DNA of 64,000 nt from NCBI GenBank assembly GCA_030015575.1, contig JASDDO010000024.1, forward strand, positions 41,998,114-42,062,113, written 5' to 3'. The position numbers and the translations under genes were made by a program. Positions 1-9,034 of this stretch are shown piece by piece. The stretch is from Agapanthus africanus. Taxonomy: Eukaryota; Streptophyta; Magnoliopsida; Asparagales; Amaryllidaceae. Positions within the stretch are counted from its first letter, which is position 1. Each line of letters starts with the position of its first letter. The notes under the pieces were generated by a model. That model was not told the DNA's origin, searched no databases, and saw only the letters and a program-made list of their open reading frames with translations.

Positions 1-1410
1 GACGAAGAAAATCATATCGATACTTTCTTATACGTGGATGCGCGCTCTAAAACTTCCTATAAAATTTTCGGTGATGCAATTACTTTTGATACCACTTATC
101 GAAAAAACAAATATCAAATGCCTCTTGCCCAATTCACCGGTGTTAACCATCATTATAAATCACAAATATCTGGTTTGGCGATAATACAGAATTGAGTCTA
201 ATGAGTTTTTCACCTGGTTGTTTCAGCAGTGGTTAATTACAATGAATAATAAAGCACCGCTATATATAATCATTGATCAAGTTCATGCCATGACAAATGC
301 TATTACCAAGGTGTTTCCAAATACAAAACATCATTATTGCATATGACACATTAATCAGAAATATTCTGAGAAATTGCAGAGTTTATATCTCAGTATACTG
401 GTTTTCGAAACGACTTCAAATGTTGCGTAGATAAAAATTTGACAGTTAAGGAATTTGAAAATAAGTGGTCTGCGCTAAATGAAAAATACCAAGTTAGTAG
501 GCATAAATGGCTTAGTATAATGTACGGTATACGGGAGAAATGGATACCAGCTTATACAACAAGAAACTTTTCTGCAGGAATACGAACAATCGAGCGTAGT
601 GAGAGCATGAAAGCTTTTTTTGATGTTTATGAAGACCACAATTAAAGAGTTTGTTATGAAAATGAGAAGTGCACTACGAATGCATTACGAGCACAAGAAA
701 AGAATGGATTTTGTTACGCTATGCAAAAATCGTATGTGTACAACAAATATGTCACTGGAATTAGACGCTTTCAAAGTTTACACCAAAAACATTTTTGAAA
801 AAATTCAAGTAGAGCTCTAGAAATCTCAATCGTTTAATATCGAAAAAGTTTCAAAAGTCGATGGGACAGCCATATATAAAGTTCACAATGTGTTGTTTTT
901 TCCGAAAAAGACAAGCAAAGAGTATATTATTTTCAATTTATGACAAAATGGCAGTTTTCCAAATGCACTTGCAATTGTTTTGAATTAACCAGACTATTAT
1001 GGAAGCATATATTTAGAATTTTTGTATCTAAACGTGTGAATAGTATACCGTCTCGATATATTTTGTCAAGATAGACAAGAAATGTTTATTAAAACAGTAT
1101 CATGATGAATATCGTACCACCTGCGGTACAGATGACTGAAACGTCGCGCTCTAGTCATTTATGCAACGAGTTCAATCTAATTGCCGTGAAAGGTGTTGCG
1201 TCGGAGAATGGATACAAAATTATTCTTGTGGAATTGTCCAAACATGCGATACGAATATCTAAACTTCTAGTTGAAATACCGAGTGTGAAAGAAGACTTGG
1301 TAGATAAAGTAACAAATGATTTGAAATCCGTGAAAGATGATATTTCAAAAATACAAAATTCTTTGCATTCTAATCCTAGGGGTCGTAAAAAGAATATGAT
1401 AAAATTGTAG
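1..1410 (+). pseudogene. FAR1/FRS-type (MULE transposase-derived) gene, 3' part, broken
   Basis: Translated pieces in order match the FAR1/FRS family, plant proteins derived from Mutator-like (MULE) transposases that act as DNA-binding regulators. The window opens inside the DDE domain (ITFDTTYRKNKYQMP near 80-125). The second acidic site follows (YIIIDQVHAM near 265-300, VFPNTKHHYC near 312-345). Next come KWLSIMYGIREKWIPAY and RSESM (439-645) and VYTKNIFEKIQVEL (about 775-820). A SWIM-type zinc-binding motif, CTCNC, lies near 964-985, followed by IPSRYILSR near 1045-1075. The C-terminal part is 1102-1410, ending in a basic GRKKN stretch. The pieces lie in different frames and are broken by stops, for example after IIQN near 193 and within the C-H-H motif near 343. 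It is either a decayed host FRS gene or a Jittery-type MULE transposase. The N-terminal FAR1 zinc finger would lie left of the window. Confidence 0.8.
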
Positions 1411-1591
1411 ATCGATAATAAAAATAGTGATGCAAAAAAGAAGAAGAGAGTAAGTACATGACGCAACCAATTAACATTCCAATTAGACAAACACAACATG
1501 TAGAAGATATACATCCTGTGCAACCTAATCTCATGTGTTTTAATCCGTCATGAGATTTAAACCAACCGTCTGGTTCGTCAGAATAGTTTGT

Positions 1592-1742
1592 TGTAAATGA
1601 ATGATATTTGATGTAAATGAATGATATTTCATGTAAATGAAGGATTTTTGATGTAAACTATAATGTATTTTTTGATTTTTTGGTAAATGAATGACATTTG
1701 TTGTAAATGAATGATATTTGATGTAAAGAAATGATACTTGAT
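1592..1742. repeat. 20-bp tandem repeat, TGTAAATGAATGATATTTGA
   Basis: Six to seven imperfect copies of a 20-bp unit run head to tail, with a diverged middle near 1655-1680. A short duplicated stretch (GTTGATATTGGTCGTGT) follows at about 1745-1800. Nothing here looks coding. The array separates the FAR1-like remnant from the CACTA-like element. Confidence 0.85.
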
Positions 1743-1835
1743 ACAATATTAGTTGTTGATATTGGTCGTGTGAATTGATGATGTTGATATTGGTCGTGTC
1801 AATCAATGTTGTTAAATTTGTTGGTGCGGAAAATT

Positions 1836-2190
1836 TAACCGCTACTTAATTCGGCGGCTAAATAGTGTGCTATCTGCTCCTTGTGTGAGCTCAAAATATA
1901 ACCGCTACTTAAAATTGCGGTTAAATAGTCAGTGAGTTCAAAATATTACTAGGTCAAAATATAACAGTTACTTAAAGCAGCGGTTACATATTACCTGAAG
2001 TGATATAACTGCTACTGTAAGTAGCTGTTATATATTACCAGGAATTAAACCGCTGCTTAAAGCAGCGATTACGTATTACCTGGAGTGGGATCAAAATATA
2101 ACCTCTACTGTAAGTAGTGATTAAACATTACCTGGAGTGAACTCAAAATTAAACCGCTACTTAAAGTAGCGGTTATATCAATTTAAGTAT
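1836..2190. repeat. Subterminal hairpin repeats, left cluster
   Basis: About seven copies of a 30-32-bp unit of the form AACCGCTAC-TTAAA-GTAGCGGTT, each able to fold into a stem of up to nine base pairs, spaced 45-60 bp. Some copies carry changes in one arm and a matching change in the other, for example CTGCTAC...GTAGCTG near 2005-2030. Dense subterminal repeats of this kind bind the transposase in CACTA elements. Confidence 0.8.
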
Positions 2191-2541
2191 CAATTAATTT
2201 TTGAGCTCAAATGTACTTAGTTTTCTCATAAATTTACATCATCTACAGCAAACAAATATCAGATTTCAGATACAAATATCAACACACATTATATATACAA
2301 AATATCAACACACATATAGATGGAGAATAAAAGCAAATATCATATTTGTTATATCATTTGGGCAGTTTCTGTGAAATCTAAAAACTCATTGTTCAACACA
2401 CAACCACACATGATATACACATCAACAATCTAAAATTTATTACATCATTTAGGTGCTTTTTTAGCAGTCATACACAATCAAATATCTGACCTTAAAATTT
2501 ATTATGTCATTTACTGCCAAAAAATTATTGAGTTAAAAAAA

Positions 2542-2712
2542 TTATAGTTCATGTACAACTTTCTTTAAGGTCCGGAGCATGTCTCTTGCAGTTAATTTCT
2601 TAGCAGTTTTTTTGTCGGTTCCTGTAGAAGTCGCCGTATAAACCGTGACATTTACTTTAACTTCAGTTATAAATGAAGCGACGTCATCTTTGTATGTCTA
2701 TGATCAACATTT
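2542..2712 (-). pseudogene. Captured dsRNA-binding-domain fragment, copy 1
   Basis: The minus strand reads open through FITEVKVNVTVYTATSTGTD, then KKTAKKLTARDMLRTLKK, then a stop. The beta-strand, basic KK, then Ala-rich helix pattern (KK.A...AA..ML..L) is the C-terminal half of a double-stranded-RNA-binding domain, as in plant DRB and RNase III/Dicer-type proteins. The parent gene cannot be named. It lies inside the CACTA-like element and is mirrored by a second copy at 2841-2999. No start codon or full domain is present, so this is a captured fragment rather than a gene. Confidence 0.6.
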
Positions 2713-2840
2713 CTTGTATGCCCTCTCTTACCGTATTCATTTCCATTATTTATAACTGAAGTTGAAGTAATGGAAATGAATCTAGTAAGATAATTGAATG
2801 TTAATCAAAGGCATACGGGAAATGCTAATCAAAGACATAC

Positions 2841-2999
2841 AAAAATGGCGTCGTTTCATTTATAACTGAAGTTGAAGCTAATGTCACGGTTTATACGGCG
2901 ACTTCTACGGGAATCGACAAAAAGACTGTTAAGAAACTAGCTGCAAGAGACATGCTTCAGACCTTAAAAAAATCTATATCTTAACTCTAATTTGTTAGG
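2841..2999 (+). pseudogene. Captured dsRNA-binding-domain fragment, copy 2 (inverted)
   Basis: The plus strand reads open through SFITEVEANVTVYTATSTGI, then DKKTVKKLAARDMLQTLKK, to a stop at 2997-2999. It is the same dsRBD half as the minus-strand copy at 2542-2712, with about 90% residue identity by eye. The two copies form an inverted repeat with arms of about 130 bp and a loop of about 140 bp. The loop holds a further partial copy of the ATAACTGAAGTTGAAG stretch (near 2750-2775). Confidence 0.6.
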
Positions 3000-4034
3000 A
3001 AGTCAGAATGAGCGTTCTTTAGCATAAATTGTTCTCGATGCGAGCGGATTTTTCTTTTGAGGTTTTATGATGAGCATATCCTGCATAAATTGTTCCTAAA
3101 AATAAGTTGTTTACATTAATTCTTGCAATAAAAGACAGAAATCGATTTGCAATGCTATGTTTTCTTAGCAATCGCGTTTTAACCCTATCAAGTTTCTTTC
3201 CACAGCTACGTCACAGTATCTAGATCATTCTTCTTGAAGAAATTTGGATGCAAAGATATTGGTGATTGATTGAAATGCTAGAAGGGATATCTGTTCCAAT
3301 AATCGAATTTGCAGCAAAGCTATTCAACATTCGTGACTTTAATCGACCCTTGATTGAGAAGCAATGCATTAGAGTAAACATCTCAAATTTGAATGCATTA
3401 GTTTTCTCTTTCTGAAATCTGTTTCAATGGTATTTTTTGGAAATATTTACGTTAGAAGTGTTGTATGTAAAGTTAAACAATGGAATGATTATTACATCTA
3501 ATTGGATAAAAGAAATCAAGAATAATCAAAAGCCTAAATATAAGTAAGGAAAGCAAGAAATAATAGTGGAAAGGAAAATCATGTATAAAAGGTTAGTGAT
3601 AAATACTTGATATGATCAAAAAAGGGATCAACTTAGGTTTTCTTTAATTCAAACAATCAAAACAAAATTTAAAGAAAAAAACAAAACAGTCATTTTTTTC
3701 TTAAAAAATACCTACATCATTACATCAAGAACACATGCCTAAGAATCAGATTATGAATCAAAACAAAAAATAAAAACTACCATAACCCAAACAAAATTCC
3801 CTAAAAAATTAGCAAACCCCAAATTTTGATTTGAAAACCATAACAAAAATCCTTCAAAAATTAGCAAACCCTATAGTAATTAAAGTAATTAATTAACCTT
3901 ATGAGATCGATCCACTAATCAAGAGAATTCCAGCAAGAATCGCAGTTCAAACTACAGCATGAATCGTCCAATTTCGATACCTAACTCTTAAACTACTGAA
4001 ACTGTGCTAAACCTGTTTGGGAGGTGGCTCTTTA
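3000..4034. other. AT-rich interior of CACTA-like element A, no gene seen
   Basis: No convincing reading frame or RNA gene. The right third (about 3830-4030) is clearly similar to 19280-19490, including the shared strings TTATGAGATCGAT and AAGAGAATTCCAGCAAGA. Both lie just inside the right-hand hairpin-repeat clusters, so this is conserved CACTA-family terminal sequence. Confidence 0.6.
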
Positions 4035-4445
4035 TATTAAATGAGAACCTCTACTTAAAGTAGCGATTAAATAATCAGAGAGCTCAAAATATTACCAAGC
4101 CAAAATTTAACCACTTCATAAAATAGCGGTTGAATAGTCAGAGATCTCAAAATATTACTCGGCCAAAATTTAACTGCTACTTAAAGCAACGGTTGAATAG
4201 TCAGAGACCTCAAAATATTATTAGACCAAAATTTAACTTCTACTTAAAGTAGCGGTTAAATAGTCACAGACCTACTAGGCCAAAATTTAACCGCTATTTA
4301 AAGCAGCGGTTGAATAATCATAGACCTCAAAATATTACTAGGCCAAAATATAACCGCTAGTTTAAGTAGCGGTTAAATAATCTGCTCTTGTTGCTGTAGT
4401 GTGCTCAAAATCTAACTGCTTAATAAAGTAGCGGTTAAATTTTAA
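4035..4445. repeat. Subterminal hairpin repeats, right cluster and junction
   Basis: Seven copies of the AACCGCTAC-TTAAA-GTAGCGGTT type, separated by stretches of the form GTCAGAGACCTCAAAATATTACTAGGCCAAAATTT (positions 4075-4330). The sixth copy is followed by the terminus-like TTGCTGTAGTG (4391-4401). A seventh copy lies beyond it at about 4408-4440 and therefore seems to belong to the next element to the right. Confidence 0.75.
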
Positions 4446-4793
4446 GCAGAACCAAAAAAATATACTTGAGAAATTATATATCAGAGTTCATATATACATA
4501 AATGTATATCATTACACACAAATGTAGATCATTTACAGGTAAATGTACATTTTCTTTAAAATTTACATCATTTAAAGCAAGCAAATATTGGAGTTTAGAT
4601 ACAAACATCAACACACATTATATATGCAAACTTTAACACACATTAACAAGACGTCAACACACGTCATATATAGTTGGAGAATAAAAACAAAATCTAAAAT
4701 TTATTACATCATTTTAGTTAACTCATAACACATGCTATATCTAAAATTAGCTACAGTATTTATGTCCCATTTTTCATCTTTCAGTTGAATTTC

Positions 4794-5150
4794 TTATGAC
4801 AAGCAATCCATATATTTCATTAAAAATACACCATAATCGAGTGATCCAGTGTCTTGTGACCCTCATTTTCACTCCATTTTCAAGCTTTTTCTAAAGCAAT
4901 TTTGCTGGGATTGTGTAGATCCTTTAGCATATACTTAACAAAATGATTTGCGACAATTTTTTTATTGATTAAAGAAATTATTACAACTTATAAGCAAATG
5001 AAAATAATAATATTTTAAAAATTGGACTAAGCAGTGCATCACATTCAAGTTTATACAAAACACTGACGTTGACGAATAATGGATCATATAGCACAAACTG
5101 TCCTTTTTAATGTACCAGACACACAAAATCCAATGATCTTCGTGATGCAT
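4794..5150 (-). pseudogene. Ulp1/C48-type SUMO-peptidase remnant
   Basis: Two adjacent minus-strand pieces show the core of the C48 cysteine-peptidase family (ULP1/SENP), which cleaves SUMO-like modifiers and is a common passenger of plant DNA transposons. The first, DHWILCVWYIKKDSLCYMI (about 5085-5145), contains the catalytic His-Trp. The second, SQDTGSLDYGVFLMKYMDCL (about 4797-4856), corresponds to the Gln...Cys-Gly block. The catalytic Cys position reads Tyr (DYG instead of DCG), and the residue normally Asp after the second strand reads His (MIHYSS), so the enzyme would be inactive as read. The pieces are in different frames. It lies downstream of the acidic ORF and PMD remnant on the same strand and probably belonged to the same cargo. 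Confidence 0.6.
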
Positions 5151-5715
5151 GAGAATATAAATCTGATATTAAAATTTTAATTTATCATTATAAATCGTAT
5201 TTTTTGCAAATAAAATGAAAATGAGAAAAATAAAATACAGATTTACCGTGTCACACTCTAGTACAAACTTTTGAAAGGAATTTTTCCATTTGACCCATTC
5301 TAGTATGCTAGATCTGCACTTGTGTTTACTCTTTACTTTCTCCGCTTTGTATCATCGATAACTATCACGGAGTATTGTCTGGAAGATAAAAAGTAGAATG
5401 AGCAATACGATTATGAATATTATTTAGTTAATGTATAAAATGTATTGAATAATAACTTACATAAAATTTAGGATAAAAAAGAAGCTATTGGTGGAATGGT
5501 AAGCCGATATCATTTCTTTTCTAACGCGCTTCCTAATTCGCAGCAAGAGAAAGTTGGTATAATATACAATTGCTCATTCTTTTGTACGAAGGAACTTAAC
5601 TTCTCTGGAGGTCATCAAAACAGGAATATTTAGTATTAACTTTTAATATGAAATTATAATTAATTTATTAGAAGTAGACAAATCTTAATTTCCTTTTCTA
5701 GTCTGAGTGTTCGAT

Positions 5716-6307
5716 CTAAAGCTTCACCCGCACGTACTTTTTTTCAATTCCGATATATAATATTTCATTTCTTGTACGGGTTTCTTTTCTTTCCTCTTCT
5801 TCTTCTTCACTGGATTTGTGTACGGCGAGATTAAGAAAGAACTTGGTTTCTTTTTTCTCTTCGCATCTTCCATTTCTTTTCTTAAAATTTCTTGACATCG
5901 GTCGAATCTACACCCATTTCACGGAGACGTTTAAGTAAATCATCATCTTCCGCTATTTTCGTGATGTCTATTCGACCGTCCGGAGGCATCAAATCCTTCA
6001 CAATAGGTCGTTCAATCGGTAATTCCTTAGGAATTACCGCTGCCGCTTCATTTTGTACAATAGGCTTTTCTAAATCAACTTCGGGGTTAATATCTTCCAA
6101 ATCCATGTACAAGTTTGCATCGTCGACAACACTTAAATCAACCTCAAAACAAGGATAAAAAATGGTCCCCACTTTCGCCGTTTTTCCAACTGTCTCATCA
6201 ACAGTTTCAACCTGGGGAATTCCGGCCCCGAGATTTTCATCATCCATATTTGGCTCCTCCCCGACGGTCTCCTCCACCATATTTGGCTCAACGGGCTCCT
6301 CAACCAC
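5716..6307 (-). CDS. Hypothetical acidic ORF between PMD and Ulp1 remnants
   Basis: The 141-codon minus-strand ORF (5882-6307) is very acidic. It starts with an imperfect repeat (VEEPVEPNMVEETVGEEPNM), has several VD/DD/EE runs, and ends DLLKRLREMGVDSTDVKKF. A second short ORF (5716-5898) overlaps its end by 17 bases. That one is highly charged, with a Glu run followed by Lys/Arg-rich segments, and could be a further exon. No known domain is recognised. From its position it may be the linker or C-terminal region of a PMD-Ulp1 cargo protein, but this is inference. The open frame could also extend upstream of 6307. Confidence 0.4.
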
Positions 6308-6577
6308 ATTTTCAAGCTCAGGTTCTTTAATCCTGATATTTTCATTCTTTTTTGGGGCTTCTTTCCCTTCTCATCAATCCCGCCCTTTAAAACTCATTTG
6401 ATCTCTTCGTGTAATCTTTTAAGATTGTCGTCATCCAAAAAATTTTTATCACGTTCAACCGAGTTCACCTCCAAATAATAAGGAATAAATATTAATAATT
6501 GGATATAATATGTTAAAGGTGATATAAACAATACAATACTTACATAATCGAGAAGTAACCGACTGCTAATGTTGATA

Positions 6578-6980
6578 TTAGGCTCGTAGGTCGTAGTTGG
6601 TTGACTGTGGAGGGTGTATTACCTTCCTGGTAATAGCAGTGTTCCAAGCGACGTAATCGTGAGCCACATCCTCACCTTCCGCTGTACTAGCATCAAATTT
6701 AACCTCTTTTGTTTCGATATCAATTTGGGCTTCGCCCCATAATTTGATATACTCTGAAACCACGCTGTATACTGGTTTCTTCTTGGTTGGTTTCTCCTTC
6801 TCAGTTTGTATAGATTGAACATCAACGGGTACCCTCTGAATACTGCCAAATTATCGGATTATCCTTTCGGGATATTGCTACCGGACAATATCGAAACAGA
6901 TGAGAGGAACCCATAATAGTCCAAAGTGACTACTGAGAAGGAAAAATTCTTTGGGTACACCAACATACTCGGTGTATGGA
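6578..6980 (-). pseudogene. Plant mobile domain (PMD) gene, 3' part
   Basis: Minus-strand reading just left of the Copia insertion gives PIMGSSHLFRYCPVAISRKD then NPIIWQYSEGTR, which fits the C-terminal end of the plant mobile domain (the stretch around ...RV.RQFG...IP). It continues into 6849-6578 with the charged tail. PMD proteins (MAIN/MAIL-like; the aminotransferase-like mobile domain) spread with plant transposons. The 5' part of the same gene is at 17464-18562, on the far side of the Copia element, on the same strand and in the right order. The frame shifts between pieces, so the gene is broken independently of the insertion. Confidence 0.5.
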
Positions 6981-6982
6981 TC

Positions 6983-6987
6983 CTATG
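6983..6987. repeat. Target-site duplication of the 10.5-kb Copia element, left (CTATG)
   Basis: CTATG directly precedes the 5' LTR and recurs directly after the 3' LTR at 17464-17468, as expected for the 5-bp duplication made by Copia integration. Confidence 0.85.
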
Positions 6988-9021
6988 TATTGGATATATG
7001 TATGCCCTAGAGGCCATTATATGTATAGTGGATGTTTGGACATATATATATGTAAATAGATGACTTTCTTGCTCGACATGATAGTATGCTATCTGGTTTA
7101 CTTTATCTTGACATGTTCATTTGATCATGCATCTTATTCATTTGGTATATATTGATAAAGCCCATAGGATATTTGCTTGACTACTGGGACTATGATGTAG
7201 ATCATACTAGTGGGACACTTGTAGTTTATAAGCATATCCTTTAACTGTTCCTAGTCGTGAGTGTATCGAGGCGGGGCAACGATATTCCAGAGTAGACTAG
7301 CGTATATCATTCTTGTCCCATATGATGGGCGATGGATGATCCCATATCCATCTGGTGTGGTGACACCAAAGATTGTATGCGGGTGCTCAGTGGAGACTGG
7401 GTATACTGAACGGAATCGCCGAGAACTCCTATGTGGTATTATATTTATCGTCGGATAGCAGTTCTCAGGTGACACTGGTACAAGTTAATCTGTAGACCCA
7501 AGATTATCATAGAGTCTTGTGTGTCCTCCCACTGTACTTTGATCTCCACCCTACCATGGCTCTACTGAGTCGTGCAAACATGTGGACTTTGGGTACAATC
7601 CCGAGGCATATGGAGGCAATGAGCGATAGGAGGGGTTTCGTCTCTCCCGGTATTGGGGGTTGATATTGTGCTATGCTCGATTGGTTATAACAGGAAGTCC
7701 TTGGCCAGTGCTGCTGGGATTTACTGATAAGTGTTATCCGTAGTTTCTCGATCTGTTATGAGCCATACATCGGCATAACTTATTGTGTTATTAGGGTCGA
7801 CGATGCCATCCATAGACTTGATATGCAACATATCAGATGAAGAGATCGGACTGTACGGTAAGTGTTGCCAGTTGGCTTGACGGGAGTTTTGACAGCTTCG
7901 CTGGTTTTCTTCTGATCTCTCAATACCCGGGTGGCCGTTACGTTTAGCTGATCGCTTGCGGCTTGTGGGTATTTGATATGATCATCACCTGCTGCCGGCG
8001 TATTGACGAGTCTTAGAGTCCCATAATGAAGTTTCCTGGCTCAGGCGAAAAGATGTGGTGTGCATATGAGATATGTGCGAGGACCCGATTAAATGCGTGT
8101 ATGTGATACCGTATATTTAATCGGGAGTTTTTCTATTGGTCGGGTCGTATGTGATATGACCGGTTATTGATTTAACATTTGACTTTTAGATTAATTCTTT
8201 ATTAAACCCTTTTCTTTGTTGATGTATGTATGTATGCACATGATGATGTGCATGGACACACACACATACATTATATCATGGTTGTTGATATAATGGATGG
8301 TGGCAATGCAAGACTCACATGGTTGTAAATATGTATATATTTATTTATTTTGAGAAAAGGAAAAGATAATTCACTCATGGTTAATGTTTATCATCTTTGA
8401 CCATTCTTGACCTAACTTGTAACCATGGGTTAATTTTCTTTTGGCCTTTAAACTCAATGATAAATATCTAGATATTTACTGACCATGGTTTGAAGTGAGA
8501 ATGATATAATATTGATTATTCATTCTCATCTTCATAATATTATTCATCACAAAACACTTTGAGCTCAAGCTTTGCCATTATCTTCTTCTTCCTCTCTCTC
8601 TTGAGATTTTCTTTGAGTGAGGTAGTAAAAAAGAAAGGGTTTTGATTAGAGAATACAAACCACCTCATCATTCTACACTCATCTAGCCCATCTGTGTAGG
8701 GTGTTTGCTATACTTCTTTCACAAATCAAGTAAAGTAAGAAGCTTTGGGCAAAGGGACTTCGGGTGGATCATCGTGGACGAGAAAGGACTCTAGCGATCC
8801 GTTCCAAACTCTCAAAGGTCCAAGAAGTCACCAAGGGAGGTCTACAAAGATTGTAATTTCCACACTTAGTGATAGAATCTTATTTGTATATGATACTTTG
8901 CTTGTTACCCTAAACATTCTAGTTAAAGATTCATGGTTAGTTTACTTAGCACCTTTAAATTTTTTAAAGTGGCATGTGTGATGCTTCCATACTCTACAGT
9001 AGGTGCTAGGGAAACAAAACA
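6988..9021 (+). repeat. 5' LTR of the 10.5-kb Copia element
   Basis: Nearly identical along its length to 15438-17463. It starts TATTGG where the 3' copy starts TGTTGG, and ends in ...AAAACA against ...CCAACA. It contains a TG-rich stretch with GTATGTATGTATG near 8222-8236. Short open frames in it are repeated in the other LTR and have no recognisable product. Confidence 0.92.
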
Positions 9022-9022
9022 G

Positions 9023-9034
9023 TGGTAACAAATC
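9023..9034 (+). other. Primer-binding site, Copia element
   Basis: TGGTAACAAATC starts two bases after the 5' LTR. Its first bases match the usual initiator-tRNA-Met primer site (TGGTATCAGAGC); the rest is diverged. Confidence 0.6.

Larger units (their letters stand above)
1836..4401. mobile_element. Non-autonomous CACTA-like DNA element A
   Basis: Two clusters of the same 30-bp hairpin-forming unit (AACCGCTACTTAAAGTAGCGG core), about seven copies each, bound a 2.6-kb segment with no transposase. The right boundary reads TTGCTGTAGTG at 4391-4401, the inverse of CACTACAGCAA, a typical CACTA (En/Spm) terminus. No clean CACTA end was found on the left, so that border is approximate. The interior carries captured dsRNA-binding-domain sequence in inverted arrangement. 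The left flank (about 2235-2340) resembles 4555-4690 and the right flank (about 3880-4030) resembles 19330-19490, so the same family supplies the larger element to the right. Confidence 0.55.

Noticed and set aside
7251-7475. A 74-codon minus-strand ORF found again at 15701-15925
   Set aside because: It lies in both LTRs of the Copia element, so its conservation is just LTR identity; the opposite strand is equally open and no domain is seen.
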